Shown piece after piece: positions 22,563 through 33,700 of a stretch of DNA of 64,000 bases. This DNA comes from Leptidea sinapis (Eukaryota > Arthropoda > Insecta > Lepidoptera > Pieridae). Below the pieces are notes generated by a model. The model saw nothing but the letters and a program-made list of their open reading frames with translations, was not told the origin of the DNA and did no database searches. A program made the translations under genes and the position numbers. Location of the stretch: the NCBI RefSeq assembly GCF_905404315.1, contig NC_066272.1, positions 4,898,001 to 4,962,000 of the forward strand, given 5' to 3'. The first letter of the stretch is position 1. Each line of letters begins with the position of its first letter.

Positions 22563-23550
22563 TGAATAATAAATAAAATAGGGGTTAATTCTAACCTCAA
22601 GTTTTCATAGTCTATCTAGACGTATAAATGATCTTAGACCCTAACGATAATCAATGCGTACATGGCTAAAAAACTCTAACGTCTCGTCCCTTATTTTCAT
22701 TAAAAAAAAATAAGTATTTGTCTTGAAATTAAAAATAAAAATAAAAAACTTAAATTTGACGCGCCTTTATTTAGCGCCTCACTTTAATTATGAAGGTCTG
22801 ATCAAGGTTTCTTTCCTATTGATTTGTACAAATCTAACTCTTCAATAAATAATCCTTTTAAATACTGTAGATACTCGAATCGGTGTCACGTTATCTTGTC
22901 CTCCCTCGAGCAATCGAAGTTATTTGTTTTGTTTTGATGCCTCGATATTAGTTTTGATATTTAGAATGTCTAAGCTCCATGACCTATCACTGTTTTCTAG
23001 TCGTAAAGCCCTATATTCTGATACCCATTACTCATAATATGGGAAAAGAAGTATAAAATCCTCTAAAAACAAATATGAAATGTATATAAGAGAATTCCAC
23101 CGACCAACTCATCATGATATCTCCGGAACCATAAAGCCCAGAGACTTGAAATTTGCTAGAAATATTCCTTTGGTGGAGTAAAGGTCAGACTTTTTTATAA
23201 TGAATAGAACAACGTAACTAGTATGAAATATTTTAAGAGTCAAGATTTATCATTTTGGTTCCCATTTTGAGAATGTGAATTATTATGTTACCCACCATTT
23301 TGTGATCGCAACCATCTAGAATTTACGATCCATACTGAACATAATATCAATTGTATTGCCAACATAACAAAAGGTGTGCACCAATTATCAGATCAATCTG
23401 TAAAAGGTTAGATGTAATTTAAATTGCTAGATTTGACTCAAATATCAAACAAGACAAGCTATTTAAAGGTTACTACATTACAAATATATGAATGGATATA
23501 TACATGTTAATTTATTTATAATCGCCTATAAAATGCTCACAGAATACCTT
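22563..23550. other. No gene; repeat scraps
   Basis: Contains a short copy of the TCTAGACG repeat at 22605-22640 and a decayed plus-strand Helitron piece at 23080-23220 ('tgatatctccggaaccataa' to 'aacaacgtaactag'). Otherwise AT-rich with no supported ORF. Confidence 0.4.
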
Positions 23551-23554
23551 TATT

Positions 23555-23895
23555 GATTTATGGTGTATGTGGATGATGCAGCTACTGTACTCAATAACTT
23601 TTTTATTAATTTACATTTACTTTTTTGACTTACTCGTGTAAGACATTGACTATTTGAAGTTTGAGTGTGTTTGTTGCATCATTTTAAATTTTACATATTA
23701 TATTGTAATTGAAATGATCTGTAAATCTTGATATAAAAGAGTGGCAATGAGTTTCTTGCTACTTCTTCTCATTAGCTCAACCCTTTACGAAGTAGCGGTA
23801 GATTCAATAAAAAAAAAATTTAATTTTTTTGACATTCTTAAGTGTCATTTCCGTGACCTACTTGAATAAACTGATTTTGATTTGATTTGATTTAA
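23555..23895 (+). mobile_element. LINE 3' tail, copy 2
   Basis: Same start and order as 18940-19235, with 'tttatggtgtatgtggatga', 'gtttcttgctacttcttctc', a poly-A insertion near 23810 and a TTGATTT tail. It adds a 'tgacattcttaagtgtcatt' block missing from copy 1. Confidence 0.65.
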
Positions 23896-23944
23896 ATAAG
23901 TTTATAACCGATACTACACCTTGTGTTTTAATGTAATTTTATAT

Positions 23945-24300
23945 CAATAAAAAGCGGCCGATTGCGAGTAGGACTCGCCATGAAGGGTTCCGTATCAGCA
24001 AGTAACATAATATAAAAGTTCTTGTAGTTCATTGTAACTATTTATGACGTATTAAAAAAAACTACCAACTAGATCTCGTTCAAACCAATTTTCGATGGAA
24101 GTGTGCATGGTAAGGTACATCATATATTTTTTTTAGTTTTATGATTCTCTAATATTTTCAAAGTTACAGAGGTTTACACACATTTTACCACTTTGGACGA
24201 GTCTTTCGCGTAACAATATCACTTTTGATTACCTATCCATAGATAATGGATGGATAACCCCACACGTTTGTTGTTTTTTTTTTCTATTTTTGTGTGAAAA
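23945..24300 (+). repeat. Interspersed repeat, GCGGCCAAGTGCGAGTCGGA family
   Basis: Second copy of the repeat at 5524. It keeps 'aaaaagcggcc', 'gactcgccatgaagggttcc', 'aagtaacataatataaaagt' and the 'attttaccactttgga' block. Confidence 0.6.
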
Positions 24301-24551
24301 TCTTAATACGGTTCATAGAATACATCTACTTACCAAGTTTCAACAGTATAGTTCTTATAGTTTCGAAGACAGACATGACAAATCTATAAGGGTAAAAAGG
24401 CGATTCGCTGACCTCCTTGCGCCCGTTCTTCTCAGGTCTGTATATATCTTGTCATCTAACTTAGAAATTGGTGGTAGTTGTGGTCAGTAAGTGATTTTGT
24501 GACAAGAGAATATGGGCGACTATGATCACTAACCATCAAGTGGTCATCATC

Positions 24552-24815
24552 TTTTTTTTATGAAAATAAGGGACGAGACGAGCAGGACGTTCAATTGATA
24601 CGCTATGCCCATTACAAATTACCGCTCAGAATTTTTGGGGTTTTTCAAGAATTCTTTCACTTGCACAACATTTACACTCGTCACCTTGAGACATAAGATG
24701 TTAAGTCTCAATTGCCCAGTCATTTCAGTGTTTACACATTCATTCACAGCAGAAATAGGCGCCGTTGTGGTATCCATAATCTAGACGGCATCCTGTGAAA
24801 AGGAGCCTCCCACTC
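24552..24815 (+). repeat. Family D repeat, copy 2
   Basis: Runs from 'atgaaaataagggacgagac' to 'gagcctcccact'. A few internal deletions; same orientation as the other family D copies. Confidence 0.75.
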
Positions 24816-24819
24816 TGTA

Positions 24820-25615
24820 TTGGGATAAAATATGATACAGCTTCAAGAAAATACGCAAATTTGAAATATTATAAATGATGATCGTTGGTGCTAATTCCAA
24901 TTAGTTTTACAAAATCACTGAGATGTGTTTCGTGTCTAGGGGTATCTGCAAGGTAGGAGCTATTATGTCAACTTCAGGTCTCGCTAAATGGAACTACAAT
25001 TTTAACAAAATTTTCTTATCTTTTGTGGCCGATTTCATCAACATCATTGTTGTGGAGCGGGTCGTGCCCTAAAGCGAATAATCATAATGTAACGATGGCT
25101 TGATGCGTCTAGCTCGTGAACGGCCACTGTTTGGAGTGACTGACTCGACCACAGCGAATTCCGCTCTTCTTGGTAAGGGAAGTTCAGGCTATGCTAGTTT
25201 GGGGCAAGATAATTTGTGTGTAAATATTCATATATTATTATTTATTCACAATGTGGAGGTTGGTGCAGCTACTATTCTCATATTCAACCTGTCCAAATAT
25301 GTGCGAAGGTAACGATGGTTGGTCTATGCATCAACGAGTTCTGCTTGTGGTGCCTGTTCGACCTGATTACTATATATGACAGTAATCACGACCATCATGT
25401 TCACAAAGCATGCTTACACAAACAATGAATTACAGCTCTAAAGGTTGATGCATCCAATATACGATAATTTATATTAATACAGTTTATATTTAGTTACTTT
25501 TTATCAAATATTTGATTTACTTTACTGGGTTACTTTTTAACTTTGTACATAATTCATATATCGGATGCCATGGTAGGTGACAAATGAATGTATGCCATTA
25601 TAATATAAAACATAA
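24820..25615. repeat. Repeat-rich spacer; GATGCATCCAATATA element at its end
   Basis: Bases 25370-25475 carry 'cagtaatcacgaccatcatg' and 'aaggttgatgcatccaatat', which recur at 49520-49610. The second block also recurs inverted beside ACE-like exon 7 at 38190-38222. No gene is visible. Confidence 0.5.
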
Positions 25616-25617
25616 TT

Positions 25618-25623
25618 TTTATT
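25618..25623 (-). promoter_or_regulatory. Candidate polyadenylation signal, ACE-like gene
   Basis: AATAAA on the minus strand, about 190 bases past the ACE-like stop codon. It is a plausible 3' end signal; closer variants were not excluded. Confidence 0.4.
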
Positions 25624-25813
25624 TCTGCATAATAATATTGCTCTACAATATCTGATATCAATTCTTTCATACGTATACAGTAACTAGCCAATGCTATAAA
25701 AATATTTCGTAAACTATTTTTACAATTACAGTAAAATACAAAATGTAATTTTATATAACATCTATAATACTAGTTGCTATCAATTCTTGCATATTTTCGT
25801 GCATTTAACAGTC

Positions 25814-26183
25814 TCATACTTTATCCTCTTTTATTCCTTCAACTTCATTAGTTTTAGCATGCGAAATGTCATGTGTAGCAATATCTAAAGAACCATTTTT
25901 CCTGAGACCACACATCGCACAGAACTTATCAAGATGGTTACGCTTTTTGAAACAATACATTATGAACATTAAAACGATCAAGATCATTACAATTATTCCG
26001 ACAATTATAGGTGCACTCGCGTCCATATCTTCATCGCTTTTGAGTTTTGTGTTCTCTTGTAGAAGAAATTCTTTCAACGGAGAAAAATATTCTAGTATTC
26101 CGTCTGTTGAAAGTTCAGTTTCGCCCGTTATTGTTCGGAGAACTATTCTCCAGTCTTCGCTCGCTCCAAGGGACATACCATCA
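25814..26183 (-). CDS. ACE-like exon 10 (C-terminus, membrane span, tail)
   Basis: The acceptor 'tttttcgcag' precedes T, which completes a Ser codon with AG from exon 9 (KLL-S-DGMSLGASEDW). Residues 642-763. After the family motifs LEYFSPLKEFL comes the hydrophobic span APIIVGIIVMILIVLMFIMY and a basic stop-transfer FKKRNH. The tail has a CAMC cysteine pair and ends in an acidic, Lys-rich segment. TGA at 25814-25816. Confidence 0.9.
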
Positions 26184-27707
26184 CTGCGAAAAAGGGGTAA
26201 ATTCTCATTACTTGATACAACTGAAAAAATTTGTTGGGTCAGCTGACTCCTGATGGCAGGCAAGTGATCATCGCCGTCCATACTTTACTGCAATCCCAGA
26301 GGAATCACGGAAGCTTTGCCTGCCGCAGGTGTGCACGGCTTTTGAAGGTACCCATGTCTTATCGACAAGGAAATCCCGTACGAGAATAACTATTACACAT
26401 TCTATTGGTTGTAGAAGAAAGTTTCTTGAAAACGTGGTGTGCAATGCAAATGGTGAGGATAATACTTTTTTGATGGAAGTGGAGAACAAACGAGCATACA
26501 TAATGTCACCTGATGGTAAGTGAACATCGCAGCCCATCTAAGCTCTCTCATAACACCAGAGGAATCACAAGAGCGGTGCTGACTTTGTAAAGCATCTGTC
26601 TGACTTTATAACGTGGCGGGTGAGGATTGTATTTGGGGCTTCATGGTGAGAGTCAACAGTTCTTCTACCTATTACTATTTTTGTATTGTCATGTTGGATG
26701 TGGAGTGTATATCCTAAGTCCGGTTCTCAACGAAATTTCTTCTGCGAACAACTGTGGAATGAATTTCGTTTTGCTGAAACTTCTCAGACATTCCTGAAAG
26801 CCTTTCTGACCTTTTTTTATGACAATAAGGGACGAGACGAACAGGACGTTCAGCTGATGGTAATTGATACGCCCTGCCTACTACAATGAAGTGCCGCTCA
26901 GGATCTTGAAAATACCCCAAAAATTCTGAGCGGAACTACAATTGCGCTCATCTCCTTGAGACATAAGATGTTAAGTCTCATTTGCCCAGTAACTTCAGTA
27001 GCTACGGCGCCCTTCATACCGAAACACAGTAATTTACACATTACTGTTTCACGGCAGAAATAGGCGCCGTTGTGGTACCCATAATCTAGCTGACATCCTG
27101 TGCAAAGGAGCCTCCCACTGGTACTTTATAGGGTATCTTATAGTGTTGCAAGAGATAGATACTGCTACCCAGTGATTACTTACCATTTAGTGACCAGTAC
27201 CATCATTTGTCCTCGTATTTCATATATACTAGATAGGCAGAGTAGCAGAGATACCAAATGGAAAATTATAAATATAGATTTATGGTCAATGCCAATTCAT
27301 CCATTTACTTAATAATTTGATCTAATGCTGTCCGTGGGTTTTATCTTTGTGAGTTTCTAGACTAATAGAATAATTCTAGGCACGTTTTGATGGCCAATAA
27401 AATCGATTTTATCTCATCAAAGTATAGTTTCGATTCCATCTATATCATATATCTAGATAGATGATAGATAGATCATATAGATGTCTTTTTTATCGACGAA
27501 ACGACCAGGACGATTAGCTGATGGTAATTGATAAAATATATATCCTATGACATTACATCTATGCAGAAAAGATTTAAATAATTGGCTAACTTGTCTTGCT
27601 TATGATGAAGTGGAAAATCTTCTGATCAGACTGACATGATAAACACACGCATTGCATAGATGGCCCCAATCAAAGGTCCAATTCAAACCCACATCCACAC
27701 ACTCACT

Positions 27708-27754
<47 letters not shown>

Positions 27755-30700
27755 ACACACACATACACTATTAATTGTAAAATTTGGTTTTTAATCATTT
27801 CTGTTTATTTCTATATTGTTTACTACATAAAAAGTTATCTGCTAAGCAAGTTGCGAGATATTAACAATACAAGTGTCCTAAGACAACTTACTGGGAAGTC
27901 TCAACCACAAAAAAATGTATATGTAATCTTTGAAATAAACGAAATTTATTTATTTATTTATAATTGATACGCCCTGTCCATTACAATGCAGTGCCACTCC
28001 GGATTCTTGAAAACCCAAAAATTCTGAGCGGCACTACAATTGCGCTCGTCTCCTTGAGACATAAGATGTTAAGTCTCATTTGCCCAGTAATTTCACTAGC
28101 CACGGCGCCCTTCTGACCGAAACACAAAAATGCTTACACATTACTGCTTCACGGCAGGAATAGGCGCTGTTGTGGTACCCATAATTGAGCCGACACCCTG
28201 TGCAAAGGAGCTTCCCACTGGTAAATATTGCCTCGTAAGTAGCGATTGTGACAAAAACGTGCTATAAGTTCACGCACTGTTAATAACAGCACGGGTGGTA
28301 AGAATATTTATAGTGATAAAGTAGTGAATTGAATATATATTACTTAGTAAGTCGTTTTAAGAAACAAGAATACCAAACCCATTGAACTTCTTTCATATAC
28401 GTGACACGCCATAATAAGAGTACCAATTTGCAATGGAATGAATCGTTATGCCCGCAGATGTCACGGGCCGGAAGGGGATGCCGCATTTCTTCACTACCGC
28501 AGCCCGTCATTTCTTTTTAGTCCAGCCAGTTAGTGGCCAGGGTGAGTAAGTTTTTGTATAAAAAACATCAAAGGAAAAAAAATTATGGCCTCATCCACTC
28601 GCCTCAATGTTTTCAAGTATACCTACTCTTCTTGGTACTCTGGACAAAGCCTCTTTTCAGTACATCTCCAACTTTATCATATATATACTACGATACGACA
28701 TGGATACCTTCAAAAAAAAGCGCGTACACCTTCCTTAAAGGCCGGCAACGCTCCTGTGGAATCCTCTGGCAGTGATCACTTAACACCAGGTGACCCGTAC
28801 GCTCGTTTGTCCTCCTATTCCATAAAAAACTACCCGACATTCGCTTATCAATACAGGCCCAAGGCGTTCGTCCTTCATTAAAACGCCTGCTATCACAAAA
28901 TTATATTGAGGTTGATAATTTTGCGATCTTCAGCCCATCTCATTGACAAAAAAACAATTAAGAAGGTGAATGGGTGCATTCGATAAACTTGCTTTACAAA
29001 TAAAGGTGTTCGCCCACTACACTGTAGACCATGACCGCACCATAAACGGTGTAACACTGCTTGCCTGATGTCAAGGTCCTTTGTGCATGGTATACATGAT
29101 GGTTGATGGTGTAACTCTTTCTTTCCAAATAAATTCATCACCAAGGGAAGCGAGCCAGTGTTGCATAAATAAGAATGTAAGTAGGTAGTAATGTTGGCAC
29201 GAGACGAGGTCGGTAGGTCAATCGCACTTTCACTCATGAGGGAATATGAAGAGATTATTAAAATGTGAGCATATTAGTTGCGAATATCAATTTCAAATTA
29301 ATTGCAAATTTTACAAATTGAATGCATATAGGAATTAGAAATATTTTGCCAACCTTTTTAAAAAAAGATTATGGCAAACACATAATTTCTATGTACATTA
29401 TAATTGGCCCGTATTCCAGTCTCTAAATTCTCTCTTTTATTTGTACATTTAATATTTGAAACGAAGTACATATTGAAAATATATTTAATACAGTTTTACT
29501 GCATAATAAAACATAATAGACGAAGTTTCGATTCGCAAATGATACGCTGTAATGGGCAGACACCTTTAAATCAAAAAACTTCAAAACAATCACATCCATT
29601 GCTGCGCTGTTACGAGCAATTCATAATCCACGCACCATCAGTCAGTGAGATGAAATTAAAGTGATAACTAATAAACAAATAAAACCTCAAGGTATCGCAT
29701 TACATGCTTATCAATTTAATGAGGTACCTGAGCAGTTTTCCTGCTTCCTGCGCGCCATATATAGAACACTCGTGCAAAGGTCCTGTGTAACTCGCTTTTT
29801 TGCATAATGATCGGAGGATTTGGAACTCTAACACATGCGATATCAGGTAACTGTGAACAATAAATGTTAGTATAATTAATTATCATATAAATAAAAAATA
29901 GACATTCCATATGGACTCCCGAATGCCGACACAAGTGAAAACTTACAACTATAAACGAACATTAATATGTTTCCCAATTTTTAAATAATATTGTGTAGTA
30001 TCAAAAATTAAAATGTCACTATATGTAAATTACAATAAATATATTATATTATAGTTTCTATAGCCAGTATACTATTATAATACATATTTTAGTACCTATG
30101 TTTTATGACGCATCCCCGTGACTAAAACTATTCAAATTTCAAATTATACTTAGATTATAATGTTTAGAAATAATGAACGGGAATTGATTCCCTGAGTTGA
30201 CGCGACTTTACCAGGACGAAGATTACATACGAGGGTGAAGGCTAAGTTTCATTCAATCCAACAAACAAAGTCGTCAAATCATATAATTTTCTATGTGAGG
30301 AATTTTGTATTTATTAAGATGAATTTATCATACGGATATACATATACCCCCTTATTCATAATAGTCTGCTAACTTAAAGCATTGCTAATTCTCACTCTGT
30401 CTTCTTCTATTGACCTAAGTCAGAATGAGAAAAAACACTCCTGGCTGTTTTAAGTTAGCGGACCATTATGAATGAGGGGGTAAGAATATTTCGAGTCGGA
30501 ATAGGCGTAGCGCGTGGTAGTTAATTCCCATTTACCCCACTCACTACATTTATTATTATAAAATTAAGTCCTCTGCCGCACCTGTATGTCTGTCTGTTCG
30601 CGATAAATTCAAAAACAACGGCACCGATTTTCACGCTTTCACCAATGGAAAGCGTGGTTCTCGAGGCAGGTTTAAGTATATAATTTGTTTATTTTTTGTA

Positions 30701-33700
30701 TATATTTTGTAGAAATTAACGATATTTGTTGAGATGTCGAAAAAAAATAAGCCGTCTGGGAGCTTTCAACGAAAACGCTTTTCAGATATATATCAAAATT
30801 ATGTAATTAATATATTGCTCCGATTTGTGTATCTTATATAGATCTAAAGAAAAGTGCGCGATGGTGTATGTCTATCTCTTAATAGTAGCATACTTTATCC
30901 ATTGTGACATTTGCGACAGAACAGCGTGTGCTGGATCAGCTAGTACTAAATAAAAACTATGGTGAAAACCATCCTAAAGCAATTTACATATGCACCGTGT
31001 TTTAATTTATGATAAAAGAAATATTTAATAAAGATTAATTAAAAAAAATATTAATACACTTCAGTCTATAAAAAATTAAAAATTAAGTTTTAATATTGTG
31101 TAGTTTAACGTCGCTCAGATGTCTAGTTTGGCCATTTTTTACTTTTCGTGTCTCGTGCTCGCGCTCTAGCAATTTATTAAAGTCAAAAATGACATATCTC
31201 AACCCCAGACTTGTCAGCAAACCACACAAAGTAAAAAAAATAAAACTTAACAGCACTGTTTTGAACGTGGACCCTTAATTATCAAAAATTAAGAAGAGTA
31301 ATTTGCACTTCGTAATACATCTCGATCACATTACATATAATTCAGAGCGTTGAGAAAAATGTTGGAGCATTAGATTCATTTTATATCTTTTATGTCAGCA
31401 CATATCAGATCATTTTAAGGTGATTGAACTGACGATCGAGAGACAATTTTAAATTCAAGGAATGCAATCATTCACAAGCAAAGGCAAAAAAGTGATCACG
31501 TTGAATACTTCGAAAATGGCGATAAATGTCTTGTACATAAAATTTTAATTATTTTTGACATTAAAACATTTTCACACTTAAAATGACTCGACCAATAGGC
31601 TCGTTGGAGTTCGTGCTAAGGTTATATTTTATAGTTTGATAAGGACTAAGATATTACATTGTGTAGATATTACATCACTGTTTCAAGTAAACAATAAGAG
31701 CCCAGTTCTTAGCAAACATTTAAACAGCATTCATTCATTCATAAATTTATAGTTTGTGACTAATATATGTATGTACCTACACTACGTAATAATTATAATT
31801 ACTAATTAATACTATTTAGTACTAATATTATATCTATGTACGAAAACAATTTACAATTAAAATAAACTATAAACTCATTAGCTAACTATAAATAGAAATG
31901 GAAAGATCACAATCTGCAGGTGAGGTGCATAAGAAGATGGCCTGGACAATACTTTTGTAAGTTTTCCGACGTACCCAAAGAACCTATCGCCGACAACCCC
32001 ATAAGGAAGATATATGTAAGCTTGATAATAAATGTGTAAGCTTAGTAATGGATACGCCACTACCAAGCTTACACATCTCTTTTTTTCCTTTATGTTTTCA
32101 GAACCAACTTTTCATGTACTTTCAAGTTGATGAGAGGGCACGAGCATCTATCATCAGGCCTCTTAAATTTTTAAAATTAGATGTTTTTATAAATATATGA
32201 TAAAATTATAAAAGGGTAACTTTATTCACACATAATAGATATTCATTCATGGTAACATTTAATAATCAAATTTGATATTTTTAAAGTACGTCGTCTTTAT
32301 CTCCTATTTTAGGTAAATGAAGGAGGCTGTGGAGTATATTAAGAAAGAGATCATTGGATATTAAGTGATCACCGCTGCCAACACTCCCCTGCAACACCAG
32401 AGGAATCACTTCTCTAATTCCTTTTGTTGTGGGCCTTCAAAGAAGGTGTACACCCTATTTTTAAAGGTACCCATCTCGTATCAATCTGGAAGCCGCGCAA
32501 GAAATTCCACAGTAAGGTTGTATGTGACAGAAAGTTCCTACAAAACCGCACTGTGGAGGAACGTCACATATCCAGATGGTGATGATGATATCCAAGAGTG
32601 GATGGATCTGAGGTGGAATTTCTCAGGTATCAGATTTTTGCAACTTTTGATAAATGCACTAGAACACACAATTCGAGAACATTCTGCATTTCACGCTGTC
32701 AAATGACTCTTTATTTCTTTTTTATGGAAAAGGAGGACAAACGAGTGTACGGGTCATCTGGTTCTAAGTGTTTACCGCCGCTCACATTCTATTGCAACAT
32801 CAGAGGAATGACAGGAGCATAGCCGGCCTTTAAGAAAGCGCGAAGGTACGCGCTTTTTTTGTTGAAGATACCCATATCGTATAGTCCCTGGAACACCGCA
32901 AAAGTAAGCTCATTCCACAGATTGGTTGTACGTGGAAGAAAGTACCAGATACCGGGAATGATATACTAATGTATGGCGTGTCGTGCGAATGTGGAATTCG
33001 GCGGCAGGAATCAAATGATACTGGAATGCTCCCCGTGATAAATGCTGTAGAAGATACACAAGTTTTATAGTTTACAAGTGACTTCCATACTTACGTTATG
33101 TACTGGACATGTGACACGACGTGGTACTTGGAGGCTGGATCCAGGTCACTTTCGTTTCTTGCTACAGGTGGTGATATCATCGTCTCCTTTATCCTACGGA
33201 TTTGTTACACTTCAAGCATATTTATAACTATTGTTCTTTTTCTACAGGCCTATTTTCTAAAGCGACTTTCGATTTCTTTACATATTATTAATGTACACAA
33301 ATAAAATTTGAAAAACAAAATTTTATGAACGATGCGGGACTCAAACCCATGACCTCTGGAAGCCACAACCTGAGAGTTGAAGCATACAAGATTTTATGAC
33401 GGTACGTCATTCGAACGGTTAGCTGAGGTGGTAGGAGCACTGGCACGGAACGCCAGAGGTCGTGGGATCGAGTCCCGCATTTTTCATATAATTTGGTTTT
33501 TCAAATTTTATTTGTGTATTAATCCTAGAAATGTTAATAGATATATAGAAGTATTTATGTAGTTGTAGCCTAACAACTAATAATGGAAATAAAATTTAAT
33601 TGAATTGTAATGAAAATCAAGAAAATTTAGTCATAGTAGTTATTAGGCCCATGAACTATTAGAAGGTTAAAGTCAAATTCACTACTCGAGGGACCTCCGA

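Noticed and set aside
25866..26246. 126-codon plus-strand ORF
   Set aside because: It is antisense to ACE-like exon 10, whose minus-strand frame has clear family motifs.
27700..27775. CRISPR-like or regulatory tandem array
   Set aside because: It is a plain CA microsatellite without spacers.
29716..29934. 72-residue ORF ending in RAGSRKTAQVPH
   Set aside because: The ACE-like frame of the same DNA (YLISHVLEFQ...) lies in another frame; the longer ORF is a shadow.
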